In this document: positions 43,709-56,016 of the stretch, piece by piece
How the letters are laid out: each line of letters opens with the position of its first letter
Position numbering within the stretch: position 1 is the first letter of the stretch
Assembly: GCF_963678635.1 (NCBI RefSeq)
Contig: NC_087068.1
Coordinates: 37,457,436-37,521,435, forward strand
Reading direction: 5' to 3'
Length of the DNA: 64,000 nucleotides
From: Symsagittifera roscoffensis
Taxonomy: Eukaryota > Xenacoelomorpha > Acoela > Convolutidae
Program-made: the position numbers and the translations under genes
Notes under the pieces: generated by a model
What the model saw: only the letters and a program-made list of their open reading frames with translations
Told to the model about the DNA's origin: nothing
Databases searched by the model: none

Positions 43709-45014
43709 AGCTTTATTTTCTAGTTGTTGTTTGCATTTATTTAAAGAAAGCAAACTCAATATGGTTCTTTTCAGGAATTCAGATTAAGATCTTCAACAAC
43801 TAAAATGCTCTTCGCGCAAGAAAACGACTTAGTTTCAAATTTAAGATAACCAAGCGGCATAAAAAAATCCATTGAATCAATTTTCTCAATTTGGTTAGGT
43901 TTTACCAATAAAGTTCACAAAACGTTCTTGAATTTTAAAGAGCTTTATAGAGATGTTTTTTCTTCTTTAAAAAGGTGATTTTTTGCGCAGAATCAAGTAC
44001 CTCATAGCTATGTTTTTGTCGTTGAATTAAATGTTGAGAAAGTTTTTGAAACAGCCAATCATTGAAGTTTATAGCGCTGTAATTTGACTTAATTTGATTG
44101 TGAGCTCGAGTCATAGTTTTTTTTATGTTTTCGAAAGCCCAAAAAGATGCCGTCGACAGTTGAAATTTTTCGTTTCTTGGATAATTAATTTAATGAAATA
44201 TAAACATGTTCATTTTATTAAGTATATTAACAATTGAATTTTTATTTTCACCATCTTGAATTATTTCGATATCAAAACAAAGAATGTTCATTTAAAATTA
44301 CCTTCGCAATTTTTTTTTCGAAAACAACGCATCCAAAACAAAAAATTCTAAATGAGGTGTTGAAAACCGGAAATTGATCTATCAAGACAAAATGTATGTA
44401 ACGTTCGTACCATTTGAATTGTTTTTCTTTCAAGTTGCTGCCTTATGATTAAATCTTTTACGCATTTTGACTACCTCGTAGAAAGCTGGTATTGAGTCGA
44501 GTCTAATATGATTTTAATGCCATATTGATCGTGATTAGGATTCGAAAATATCAAAAAAATTGTCTGTGTCGAGAAAAACTGGTCAAAATATTTTCGATTT
44601 TCAGCCTTAGTTAGGCAAAACTGATGGGAGACATCCCTTATTAATTCTACTATTTAACTTTATTTCAGCTATTATTACCTCTCAATCTTGCCATTTTCAC
44701 CTAACTCTGTTGCCCTTAACTAGAAAAATAACAGAAAATGTATAAATGAAATGAAACAAGTGTTTCATAAGGTTCGAATTTTGTTTCTTAAATGATTGTG
44801 GTCAGCAATTTCTGTGCTACTTGCAGAGCAACTGGACCTTCTTGTTCTGAATTGAGATTTGATTGATTGTCAAAATTTAGGTAACAGTCTCAGAACACAA
44901 CTTTATCACTATTCTGAACAAGGTTTCGATATAGCATTTCAATTCCGTCTGATATCCAATTTGTTTTCACTTGTTTGTCTTCAGATTATTTATGTGTTGT
45001 AAAAAGCGCATTGT
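43709..45014 (+). other. upstream region of TMEM179
   Basis: A repeat tail ends at about 43708 (ggttcgtggctccgcctcga). 43870-44020 is a weak copy of the tctcaatttggttagg repeat, and 44460-44600 is a weak copy of the gagaaaaactggtc family. The TMEM179 frame has a stop (TAA) just before its first ATG. No promoter element could be assigned. Confidence 0.4.
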
Positions 45015-45200
45015 ATGATACACAACTGTTCTTCTCTCCGACGGCTGTCCTCGCACAATTTAGTTTTCACTAGTGTTCGGAGGAATCTGATCCAAATGGG
45101 ATACTCGAGGGACCACATCTTCATGGCAGTACAAGCTGTTCTCTACATGTCCTGTGCTACAGCTGCATTTATCGCTTTAATTCCTATAGGAGTAGTAAAA
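45015..45200 (+). CDS. TMEM179: TMEM179 coding exon 1
   Basis: Ends in TM1, MAVQAVLYMSCATAAFIALI. The donor is TAAAA|gtgagt, phase 0. The likely alternative start is MGYSRDHIF at 45096. Confidence 0.75.
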
Positions 45201-48200
45201 GTGAGTGTGATTTGATTTTGGATTTAGAATGAATATAGACAAAATTATGAGCCATTCATTTGACATTAAATTTAATTTGGTTTTCAGTTTTGGTTTGAAT
45301 TCTTAGCTCAAAATTGAAAGTGAAAAAATGAATAGGAGAATGAAAACCCTCAAGGATTATAAGTTTTTTGTGATTTCAAATGTATTCAATAAAATGTTTG
45401 AAGTATTTTTTTTTAAAGAAAGCGTTTCGAGATCTGTGTCTTTTATTAGGTTTAAAATTAACACCTCTGCCGAGAATATATTTATGAATGCTTTGGTGAA
45501 GAGTAATAACGCTCAATTTGTTCTTAATTCAGATCTTTTCAGTGAGATTGGTTGATGGGTTTCTGTTCAAACCTTAAATGACAATGGTAAGTTGGCTTGA
45601 TTGTAATAACCGTTTATGCATGCTTTATTTTCATGAATCTCCAACAATTGTGATTGCTTTTAGTTTCACCTGCAAACTGTTTTACAATGATCGTAAATTT
45701 GCGTTGAAATTCTCATTAGAATCATCATTTTTGTTCCGACCACTGAGAATGGGGAGCAACTTTATTCGATTGTTTCGCGACCATTTTTTCTGGCATCACA
45801 ATTAAAAATCAGAGTGGTTCCTGTGATATATCATAAAAGAGCCCTTTGAGCCGTAAGTCGCTAGACAGAAAAATATCCAAAAGTTTTGTGTCGAAAAAGA
45901 TCGGTTCGAAATTTTGGAGCTAGAAAGGCGATCGAGTACCGCAAAAAGCCCATAATTTTAGCTGTGGGAAAACTACTTCTTACACAGGTGGAGCGTAGTG
46001 TCGTTTTTGTAATCCCTTTCTAATCCAAGTCGCAAATAAAAGTGCCCATTTATTTGGTAGCGCTTTCGGAGCAATAGCATTTTATCTGGTTCATTTTTGG
46101 TGCATAGCATTGTATCTTCGTATCTGGTTTAGTAGCGGCTAGTGCTTGAAGATTGTCAAGGGCTCATGGCGCTGATGCTAGGCTGTGTCACTCAGTCTTC
46201 AGGTCGGGGGATCTGTTGCTGCACGTAGTGTATAAAAAATATCCTTTTTCCTTTCAATTTTTGAGCCCTTATAAGGCTACTTTTTGCCGTTTTTTCGCTT
46301 GTGTTTGTGAAGCTTCATCTTCTCTTTGTTGAGGCTTAGTTTAGCTCTTACCCAGTACTAAGATATAAAAAAACGTCGAAGTTTGAATCTGATTAAAATG
46401 TAGTCAATAAAACTCTTGTTCTTGAGTTTATTTGCTCAAATCACGCAAAAAACTGCTCAAAGGGGGTAAAAATGTATTAGTAAATATCAAGTTTTTTGTT
46501 TAATAAGTAATGGTGATCGGAACTTTCTGTACTACTTGCACAGCTACAGGAAATTCTTTTTTTTGCTCTTTCAATGTATGCCCTTTGCTTATTCTATCTT
46601 TTTTTGCTCTTCCAATGTATGCCCTTTGCTTATTCGATCTTTTTTTGCTCTTCCAATGTATGCTCTTTGCTTATTCGATCTTTTTTTCTATGACTGCAGA
46701 AAATTATATCACATGGCTAAACATCTAAAACCGAATGTTCGCTGAATAGTTCTGAATTTAACTAGTTTACACCATTTTTGTCTATCATAAAAAATAAGTT
46801 GCTTGTTACTTGCGTCTTTATTTGTTTCACCACTGCATGTTTCGTCTAGCATCATCTGAGGTTACGACAAACAAAAATAAAACCCAATAGGTCATTATCA
46901 ATTGTGCTCTGTCATAAAATATTTTAGTTCCTGCGAATCGCAGAGGATCCATCAGTAGACCTTAACAGTCCTATCGAGGATAGACCCTTTTTATTATCTC
47001 CTGACATTCCAGACTGTGTTAATTTGTTGAGCGAAGCTCTTTTTAGCGACTCAAGGCCGTTTTTTAGCGTATAGAACTTTCACGTGGTACCACTATTGCA
47101 GCCAAATTTGGTCAGGTTGTGGTAGACCTGAAGCTAGAGGTCAAGTGAGAGATCGTCTTCAAACACTAACATTGCCATTTCATGAGATCGAATACGCGAT
47201 CTGACGATTTTAAAAGAACACTTTACCACTATAACGCCTGATTTTCATATACTGTTTAGAAACGCTCTTTAGCCTGCATTCATAAGTGTTTTTGTGCTTT
47301 TCACTGACCTCCAATATCTCGAATTTAACTAAATGATGCGTCGGCTGGGGTCATTTTGTATCTGACGATGTTTTTAGGCTAGCTTTCGAGACCACTGTAT
47401 GTTGTATGGGGAAGTGACCTTCACCTCTACGGGGTCGTTTGCGGTGTCCTCGTGGGGAAGAGACTCCACTTGTTCCTACATCTGTTGGATCAATGCTTTG
47501 GTGCTTATAGCAGGAGTGTTCTTCGGCGCATACTTCATAGCCATGTGTTGCACTGGAAGAGAAGCGTTCGGATTAGAGTAAGTAGTCAATCCTTTTCATC
47601 TTACGACGACTTATGTTCATTTTGTTATAAGCTGTTTTGCAACGATGTTTTTTCCTTCCTTCTCAACCTGATTGCTACCGTTTCTAAAAGGTGATCACGT
47701 TCGGCATCCAAAAGATATCAGTCGAAACTGTGTGAAGCTATAAAACTGACGGTTTTGTATATATTTTTTTGGGATTGGCCTATTTGTGTTTGCCGATTAA
47801 AAAGACAATCAATAAGATTGCAGTTAAGTTTTTAGCGAGCACCAAGATTTATGTTAATCTATGTCTTCGTCTGAAGGAACCTTTAGCTTGAGGCATTACT
47901 CGATGTTAATCCACACTAATGCCCATCTCTTTTCTCTCAATTTTTTTGCTCAGAAAAAAGTCACAAAAAGTGTTATGGTTTCAGAGCTGCCTGCTGTGCG
48001 CCCTTCCCTATTCAGATAATTGTTCACATTGTGTTCACTTTTCTCACCTTCCTCGCCGCCTGTCTGTCTAGTGCAGGACTCAGACACCTCTGCGCTTCCA
48101 TCAAAATACAGTCTCAAGACACATACCAGTGGGTTCGAGTTTCGTTGGGACATATTTTATTTAGGAAGCATTGGAAAATATTCTCTCCCATAGCATAGAC

Positions 48201-48347
48201 ATAGACACTTTTTCTTTCTATTCTCAGGCATAAGTAAGCCCAATTTCTTGCGGGCGATTACTCTTCTAGATGCATCAGAAAAATTATATTGTTTTAAATT
48301 GCATGTTCAGAGGTTAAGCATAAAGAATAGCAAAAGTTTATACTCAT

Positions 48348-48382
<35 letters not shown>

Positions 48383-51164
48383 CAATTTATTTCTCTATAA
48401 ATAGTACATCAGAAAAAAAATCCGCATGAAACTAGTTATGTAAGTTATGTTTCGTTTGTACTTCAGATGTGGCCAAATGGCCGGAGTGAGCTGGGCTGAT
48501 CCTTATGTACACGACACACACGGAGAGTTCTATGATTTCCTACACTCATCCAAGGTAACATTTAATTGACCCCCTAGTTTCTAGAATCCAAATATATTTT
48601 CAAGGGTGTTGCAACTGGTTACTAGACTTCTGTTACCTTAGACAACTTTGTTCACAAGAAATCGCGCGTAAAAATGTTACACGTGTGTCAATTTACTTCT
48701 TAATGAATCAAAGTTCAAGCAACCATCCAGCGTATCTGGCATAGAGGTAACACACCTGCTTAAGGCTCGTGGTTTGAATCCGAACAATTTAGGGAAAGCT
48801 ACAACTCTAATTTACGTTTACAGCCCTGCCATTTGTCTGCAAGCTCGCAACACGTTGTCGCTGCGGTGAGTATTTTGCGCACTACATGTGGCATCACGTG
48901 TCGATTAATATGTGGCGTTGGATGAGCGAAATAAGTTTCTTATGTGTCAGTTTGAGGGAGTAATTATTTATTTTTTGTTTGATTTTTTTGAACCAATGGG
49001 CGTGTTCTCAAAAATAGTCGGTTTTGTTACCGCTTCGTAACTAAATTCTTTTATCGGTTTTCTTATTCGAGACAAATTGAGGCAAATAATGAAAATTTTG
49101 GTAGATCTAGTTTTTTTCGACATATAAAAAAATTCTTTTCTTTCAATTTTAATTTGCTTCCGTCGGAATTTATGTCTGCTAGTTGATCATGCTATTATGT
49201 TTGCTGTATAGCATGTGGATCGAAACTCTGCTTTGCCTCGCAAGGGATTACTGATAGGTAAAGATGAGGAAAAGTCAAATGGAAGTCTGACATGGTTTGG
49301 TAAATAAGATGTGATTAGAGATTTGTTTTGAATTTCAAAGAGTTTAACGTGAGATATTTCTTCTTCGAAACCCAAAACTTGAAGCTATTCAAAAAATCAA
49401 AAGTTTTTGGGTTTCTCAGTTCAATGTTTGAAAATTGTACTGGCTATGTTTTTATAAAAGCGAAGCGTAGCGTATTATTATCAAGGATTTTTTTCTTACC
49501 TAAGTCGCAAATAAAAGTGCTCGTTTGGTGGCAATTTTGGTATATTTCAATTGAATCATTTTTCAGCCTATTTAAGCATAAGCAATTAAAAACATATTTT
49601 GCTGTTTTGTTTTTGGCTATAATTAGGTCCTGTATAAGAAAAAACAGGTATTGTGACAATGTATGGGTTTTGTTATTTGTTGTGATTTTTTGCCACGCTT
49701 TGGAAAATTTTGCAGAAATTTGAATTTTTCTCAAAAACTATACTTATGGAAAAACAGGCCCCCTGTTTTCATTTTACCCCACGTTCTACGGCCTTCGAAA
49801 GTTTCATTGACCCCCCTATTGGTATTTTCGACTTAATTGGTTTGAATTTTTTCATTTTCTCAAATAATAAATGCACAAATCTGAGATGAGGGTTTCAATC
49901 GAAAGAAAAATTCTAGGGATCTCCCCTTCTCAAGCGGCTATACCCTAAGTGCGATAGAAAAAACTTATCGCCTCATACAAGCCCATTTTTTGACATTTTG
50001 TTAATTTTTAAAAATTTTTGGCTTTTCTTATACCCTGCTAAATCGGAGATTAAGAGTTTAACCGAAAGAAAAACAGTTGCAAATCTTCCCTGAACAAGTA
50101 GCTATGCCTTGAGTTTTCAAAAACTAACCTGCTGATTCTGAGGTTAATGGTTCATTCAAATTAACATGGTGGTAAGATTTTCCGTTTCTGTTTTACCCAG
50201 CTTTTTTATCATAAAACAGCTGATATGACTTCGGAAAAATCCATTTTTTGAGACTTTTTCCGATGATTGTTTTTTAAAATTTCATCACTATTCTCGAAAA
50301 CTACTAGCTAAATCTGATATTAAAGGTTCAATCTCGAAATCAGGGTGTTGAAGTCTTCTTTGCATGAGAGTTTTTTCTCATGCTTTAGAAGAGAATTTTT
50401 ATGGGTTTAGGAAAAGACCAATTTTATTTGAATTTTTATTTTTCTTGAAAACAATTCAGCCAAATCTGAGATAGACTTCAATTGAAAGAGCGAGTAGTAG
50501 TTTTTCAATCAGCGGCTAGTCCCCTGCTCATGCAGAGAACTCTCTAGGGTTTTGCGTATAGTTCATTTTTTGAAATATTGAAAATGAAGCATTTCCGTAC
50601 CAGTTCTCCCGCTTTAACTCCCGCATTAGCTGGGCCACTAGTTTACTTTCAAGCGACCGTGGCGTAGATGCGCGAATGTGAGACTCCTAATTAGCAGGTC
50701 GGGGATTTACATCCGGAACCTTGAAATAGTCTTGGTCGACTTTTTGCTGCGTAGGACTGGCAATTTGGTAGAAATTGTTGCTGCTTTGTTGGTGGCTAGT
50801 GTTAGTAAAATTACAAGCGGTCATGGAGCAGAGCAAGAACGTGATACTTATAAAGACAGTACAAATTTTTACTCAGGTGTATTTTTAATCTTTTCCATAT
50901 TTCACTTTGTTTTACCTGAGCCCTTTTTTTTGCATTTTCCTCGCTTGTGTTTGCGAAGCGCAGCTTCGCCTATGTGTGAAAGTGTTTCAAGATTATTTTG
51001 TTTTGTTAATGTTTTTCATTGTGCAGACAGCCTGCTGGTTCGTGTTTGTGACTGTGCTGTTCAATCTGATGATATACTTGGCCAGATGGTACTGGGAAAA
51101 GCTGCAACATGCAATCAATGCAGAACATCACCCCATCATACATGACACTACCACCGCTCTTTAA
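45015..51164 (+). CDS. TMEM179: TMEM179-family four-pass membrane protein, 5 coding exons
   Basis: Coding exons 45015-45200, 47378-47577, 47985-48128, 48467-48554 and 51027-51164 give 756 nt, about 251 aa, with all phases matching (0, 2, 2, 0). Predicted membrane segments: residues about 35-59, 97-118, 138-158 and 209-226. Family landmarks are FRDHCMLYGEV after TM1 (human FRGRCLLFTEG), SSWGRDSTCSYICWINAL before TM2, and a late extracellular-type loop with C and EFYDF (human SAFYDQF) before TM4. Human TMEM179 is 233 aa with four helices. Molecular function is unknown. The start is uncertain: ATG 45015 is first in frame, but ATG 45096 would give an N-terminus closer to the family length. Confidence 0.85.
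45990..46335 (+). repeat. SINE-like composite repeat in TMEM179 intron 1
   Basis: Leading module atccaagtcgcaaataaaag; tRNA-like block at about 46160-46215 (atggcgctgatgctagg ... cttcaggtcggggga); degraded tail cttgtgtttgtgaagcttca at about 46300. Same order as the copies in MIGA and MORN1. Confidence 0.55.
46556..46690 (+). repeat. minisatellite, 39-bp unit, three copies
   Basis: tgctcttccaatgtatgccc, then tttgcttattcgatc plus a T-run, repeated with one or two changes per copy. Located in TMEM179 intron 1. Confidence 0.9.
47378..47577 (+). CDS. TMEM179: TMEM179 coding exon 2
   Basis: ASFRDHCMLYGEVTFTSTG, then SSWGRDSTC and TM2 ICWINALVLIAGVFFGAYF. The acceptor is gatgtttttag and the donor is TTAGA|gtaagt. 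Confidence 0.9.
47985..48128 (+). CDS. TMEM179: TMEM179 coding exon 3
   Basis: Opens EAACCAPFPIQIIVHIVF with TM3. The donor is TACCA|gtgggt, phase 2. Confidence 0.85.
48348..48382 (+). repeat. (GAAA)n microsatellite
   Basis: About eight to nine GAAA units in TMEM179 intron 3. Confidence 0.95.
48467..48554 (+). CDS. TMEM179: TMEM179 coding exon 4
   Basis: CGQMAGVSWADPYVHDTHG, then EFYDFLHSSK; the lumenal or extracellular loop before TM4. Acceptor tacttcag, donor CCAAG|gtaaca, phase 0 out. Confidence 0.85.
48735..48785 (+). repeat. tRNA-like SINE head fragment
   Basis: An A-box-like tggcatagaggtaacac and B-box-like ggtttgaatcc. A hairpin-headed repeat fragment (gtgttgcaactggttactag) precedes it at about 48605. 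Confidence 0.4.
49840..50600 (+). repeat. decayed tandem array, unit roughly 165 bp
   Basis: Words such as ctcgaaaactactagctaaa, then tctgagattaaaggttcaat, then cgaaag recur near 49858, 50035, 50125, 50295 and 50450, with low identity. In layout it resembles the array at 4440-5640 but has different words. Confidence 0.5.
50655..50982 (+). repeat. SINE-like repeat: tRNA-like head and GCGAAGC tail
   Basis: Head at 50655-50715 (accgtggcgtagatgcgcga ... caggtcggggatttacatcc, a fair A-box/B-box pair). Tail at 50941-50980 (cgcttgtgtttgcgaagcgc, then agcttcgcct). It ends about 45 bp before the last TMEM179 exon. Confidence 0.6.
51027..51164 (+). CDS. TMEM179: TMEM179 coding exon 5 (stop)
   Basis: TACWFVFVTVLFNLMIYLAR (TM4), then a short His-rich cytoplasmic tail and TAA at 51162-51164. 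The acceptor is ttcattgtgcag. Confidence 0.9.
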   Translation, partial: TACWFVFVTVLFNLMIYLARWYWEKLQHAINAEHHPIIHDTTTAL

Positions 51165-52014
51165 AACCAATAGTAATGACGTCACCGGCCAGTTTTAACG
51201 TTACACAATAGCTACAAGCGACATCACAGAAATGGCTCATTTGGAAAACAGAAGCAATATTTGTGGAGTCAATCGACTTCATTTAGATAAAACTAAAAAA
51301 ACTAAGGAAATTAAAGATAATGAAAGTTGCAACCCTTTTGATAGAAAAAAAGGCCATTGGAATCATTATGAAATCTAGATAAGCTCAAATTGTTTGAGTT
51401 TTTTCAACTTATATTCCGAAGATTGTAAGGAAGGACTATTTCTTTTCGTGGAATTTCTTTTTTGTGACTTTCATTTCTGGGCTTTGGTTTATTTATACTG
51501 TAATTCGACAATCGCAATTTATTACCATTTTCGGTGCAATATTATTTATGTTGTCAATGTTTTAATATTTTGAAAATGTTTATACGAAGCTATGTTTTCA
51601 TTTAATTTATTTATTGCAAGTTTTTAAATTTTTTATTCAGCTTAGGTAAATTGGTCTAGAATTGCACCTGGTTTTGCTTCGCTCACAAATGCTCAGAGTT
51701 CTTTTCACACAGCCGTAGTCCAAAGTGTTTTTTCGAAGCAATTTTTGTACATTTTATTGGGATATGAAATAATGGAAGAGATGAAGGCTGGGGGCAAAGA
51801 ATACGCGCCATGAAAATTAATCTGCGAATGTTTGTTGAAATAAGCCATGAAAATTAACAAAAAACGTAAAATGTTACTTGCCAAAGCTTTTATTATCGAT
51901 TGCATACATAATATGAGTCTGATTCAATTATTTTTTGGCGTTGAGTGAGTTTTTTAACAGAGCATTTTTTCCAATATCGCCCGACTTGTTAAATTAAAAA
52001 TGTGTATATTTTCC

Positions 52015-52064
<50 letters not shown>

Positions 52065-55000
52065 TTTTCAGTTGTTCGAAAATAAAAGTTTGTTTGTAGT
52101 ATGATCAAAACAAAGGTGAATTGGCTAATTTATTACAACTTTTATGTTCCAATAATTTGATGTTATCGCTAAAGAGGTTGCCTCAATTTAATTAATTCCG
52201 GGCCATGTCTTCCAACTCACTTCTCAGTTAGCAGCAAAATCATGGAGTACAAAGGAAAAAGAAGAAGTTCAGCGAAATATGTGTTACCATCAGAATGCCA
52301 ACCAAAAATGAACATTCTGTGTTGAATGTTGGTTAATAGTTTAGTCTCTACTTGATTTATGCCAACAAATTGAAAATAAGCAAAGCGTTAAATGAGCTAG
52401 TGCATATAAATTATTATTGGCATGGTCATTGTTAAAATTACTGCAAATGTTTTGGATTTTCGCTCGAAAATCCCGATATTGCTTCCCAACCTGATTCTGT
52501 GTCCCTCATAACCTTCAAAATGTTAAATTTCTGATTTCTGTTAAATTCAGGAAGGTGTAAAGGCATAGGTTGCTCCTTTGAAATATCGAAGTCACTCCGA
52601 TATGCCAAACTTCAACAGCATTTGTCGTTCGTGTCAAACCTTCTCCTGCTTTTTGGGACTGGTTCCAGAAATTCATAGGGAATAACGGTTGCCTAATGTT
52701 TCGCCTTTAATGTAATTTCTCTGCAAGTATGAGGCAAGTTCGTCAATTTTATCGGACAAACTTTGCACAAAAATTAACCGGTCTACCACATGTTTGATCT
52801 GCTCAATAACACTCAAATGTTCAGGTGGAACAAAACCGGTCAGGTCCATCATTTCAGGTGGAACAAAACAGAGCGGGTTTTAAACGGAAAGCCAAGCTTA
52901 GCTCGAAATTGTTTTTATAGGCCCAGTTTGTTAATTTCGCGTGAAAAATTTGACAGAGATTAAAGTAACAGCCGTTGAAGTTTCTGGATATGCACTTGTA
53001 TTTGCGTTAACGGCAATTTGTTCAAAAACTAGTAGTATCATTGATGGCTGCGCAATTGTCCGAGACAGAAGAGAGATGGCTTTCAGATATTTTAAATTTG
53101 TCTGCATTTTTTGGACAGTTAAGCATAAATGCAAGGTGGTTCAAAGCAATATGCAATATGAAGCTGGTAAATGAGCATTGGGCGAAAATTGAGCGTACCG
53201 TCGCAAAGCCAAAAAAAATTGATCTCAATTAGCATGTACATTATTCTGGCCACCAAAAGTTAAATTCGTTCAGGATCGATTAAACAGAAATCAGTTTAAT
53301 CAGAAAATGCCTGTCTTCAATGATTGGCGAGAATATGATGATGATTTTCTTTTCTAGTAATTAATTCTGGTTTTGGCGGCAGGATTCGGCAAAAGTAATT
53401 GAGCTGCTTTTTCATCTGTTACTTCTTGGAGACAACTGGCAAATATACTACGACTGGAAGGTACAGTTTGCTGCTTTGTCTCTTTTTCATCTGAGCATAA
53501 TCTAGTTTACCTTAGATTTTTCCCTGTCCAATATTAAAGTTGTGCTCTATGTGGTGGGTTGCTACCAGTCTTCACCTGCTGCGGCATTTGTGTGAACTGT
53601 ATTTTGCGCATATCCAATGCTCATTAGTTGTTATTGTTTGCCTTTTTATTGAATCGTGTCCGTCAATAATGAGCATTTGTTTATTTGGTTGAAATGTAAA
53701 TTGATTCATAGTATTTATTGTCGCTGCTTACGAATAAAATGGTAAAACAATGACCAAAACTGAAAGAATAATATTGTTTCATTCTGTTTCAATGGCGCTA
53801 ATTGTGGATTTTTAACAAATTTTGAAGTGTTGTTGTTAAAAGTATGTTAAATTGATTTCTTGGACTCAGCTTAAATCTATTTCATTTAGAATCTTTTCCT
53901 ATCTCAAAACGTGTCGAGTTTACATTAGAATTTGCTGTTCACCAGTTTGAACATCAAAGAATCAAGTAAAAGTGTTAATTATGGGTAAAGCGGCATATAA
54001 CAAAATGTCATGTAGGCCAAATTAGTGTAGCACTAATTGCCATAGGGCCATTTGTCCTGGGGAAGATAGTTCTGAGACCAAGTTTGAGTTCTTAGACCGA
54101 GTTTGGGTTGTATGGCGTAGTTGCGAAAAAATTGGTATTATTCGAATCTCGTTGTTGGCATATTTTTTGATTAAGCAAAGCTAATTGGCGTATTTTTGTG
54201 TTTTTTTTGTTTTTATAACCTCCTTATTCCGTTTTTTTTGTTTGTGTTTGCGAATTACATCTTTGCCTTTCAGTTAATTAGTCATATCCGCTTTATTCAA
54301 TGAGCATTATTTTCTGCTTCAAGAGTTCTTTTTTATGCTTGCGCAAATTTTTGCTGCTCGTGTGCCATGATTGGGCGGGTATCACCGTCGATTGATTTAC
54401 TCAAATAATTCAGAAGGATAGCCAGTTACCGTACAAATAGCGCAGAAGGTTCCGACTAGTCTGAAAAAAACTTTTTTTCAAGTTATTGTCGTTTTTTCTG
54501 TGTGGTGTTATAAAAAGGTCTGAAATTGTGATTTCCAAAATCGCGCTTAAAACTAAATTTGTTCGAGTGAAACCAAGTTTTCGCGGCTTAAGTTAACTAC
54601 GTTTTCAGGGCTTAAATAAGCGGAGTAAAACTATACTTCACGGCTTAATTTAGCCTGCACGCTGAATGTATTAGCTCGAAATTAGACCAAAAATCAAAAA
54701 TTTCAAAGCGGTTTTTCTCGACACAGAACAAATTTTTTCAATTTGCTTCGAATCAGGACTAAAAGCGCTTCAATATGGTATATAACTCTATCCATTCCGA
54801 TGATTATTTGCGGTACCTGATTTTGCGTGGAAAAAAAACTAAAACACGCCCGAAGACGAAGTTCCTTCGCATTTTCAAATGGTCGAAACAATAAGCTTTT
54901 GTCAGCTAATTTTGCGACTGAACGAGCTCCTGTTTGCCATTTTTTTGCTTGTGTGTTCAGAGTAGAGGTTTAATTTTTGTTGACAATCCATTGGCTCGGT

Positions 55001-55307
55001 GAGTAAAGTGGATGCAATTTTTTGGAGTGTTTATTTGGAACGATGTATCGATCGAATGTTGGATCACTCGGCCTTTTTTATGATGTATCACTCGACTGGA
55101 TCTGATATTAATTAGTGATCCTGATTTGGAAAAGAAAACAAAACAAACCTGAAGATCATTTCTTACCTTAAGTGGTCGGAATAGTTAACGTTTGGAAAAC
55201 TTTCTGCATTCATAAAACAAGGCCGCTAAGAGAAGTTTAAAGAAATCTTGCCTTTTTTTTACAATTGGAATTGGGCAGAGAAAACTATATGAAGCTTAAA
55301 AATGAAA
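51165..55307 (+). other. intergenic between TMEM179 and MORN1
   Basis: Contains a (TA)n run at 52018-52056, and inverted copies of the diffuse gagaaaaaccg family at about 54650-54900 and 55030-55190. A tRNA-like scrap lies at about 54110-54155. Overlapping short open frames at 52931-53232 on both strands match nothing recognised. No gene called. Confidence 0.45.
52018..52056. repeat. (TA)n microsatellite
   Basis: About 19 TA units followed by a T-run. Confidence 0.97.
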
Positions 55308-55369
55308 GTCTGGTTTTCTCAAACGTATCGTATTGCCTAGTAAAGTAGCCTGGTTTGAGAAAACCAGAC
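55308..55369. other. perfect 17-bp hairpin
   Basis: GTCTGGTTTTCTCAAAC (55308-55324) and its exact reverse complement (55353-55369) enclose a 28-nt loop. The size is compatible with a small-RNA precursor or a short MITE scrap; nothing else supports either. Confidence 0.6.
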
Positions 55370-55482
55370 TATCATGCAAATTTATTATGTAGTTAAATTC
55401 GAGGAATATTTAAAAAAAAACTCAAAAACATCTGCTAGAAATCTAAGTGTGTATTCCAAAATACCGTTGGCTAAAGGAAACA

Positions 55483-56016
55483 AGACTGCTCGTATCAGGG
55501 CGAAGCCCTGAATGTTCCGACTGCCTTTTAAGGTTTATGGAGCAGCAGTAAAAACATAAAAAAATTAAATGAAATAAAATAAAATGAATTTTTTTTTCTA
55601 AAATTTGAAATTTTCAATGAAAATCATCCCCCCTCAGGCCATATAAAGTACAAAAAGAGAGATTTCGTTCCTTGTAACAAATCAATTACGGCAAATAAGC
55701 TTCGTTCAACTAATTTGGAACGATTTATAAGACGCAATAACTCTCCGCTTACGCGTTAATAGCGCGAAATATATCGCGTGTTAATTGTCTCAAATTAGTC
55801 AAAATGGCAATCTTTAAACCCTCATAACTTTACGAAAAATAATCACAGGTGAAATATCTTTTCAAATTTAAGCTCAGGACAACAATACCTTTTGAGTAAT
55901 GTAAAGAAAAAATTCCGTCAAAAATGGCTAGTTAAAAAGTCGAAATTTGTCTGAAGAAAAAAAACCCACCCCGAGCACAAATATTCCGTTACTTTCGTAT
56001 CGAAAGTCGGAACAAC
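55483..56016. mobile_element. ~530-bp non-autonomous repeat, copy 2
   Basis: Homologous to 10896-11436 over the whole length, same orientation, with small indels. Same left end (aacaagactgctcgtatcag) and right end (cgaaagtcggaacaa). Confidence 0.75.

Noticed and set aside
46510-46745. Repetitive peptide frames in TMEM179 intron 1
   Set aside because: They only translate the 39-bp minisatellite.
52931-53232. Overlapping open frames on both strands
   Set aside because: Both strands open over the same 300 bp, no similarity recognised, and codon use looks like intergenic DNA.
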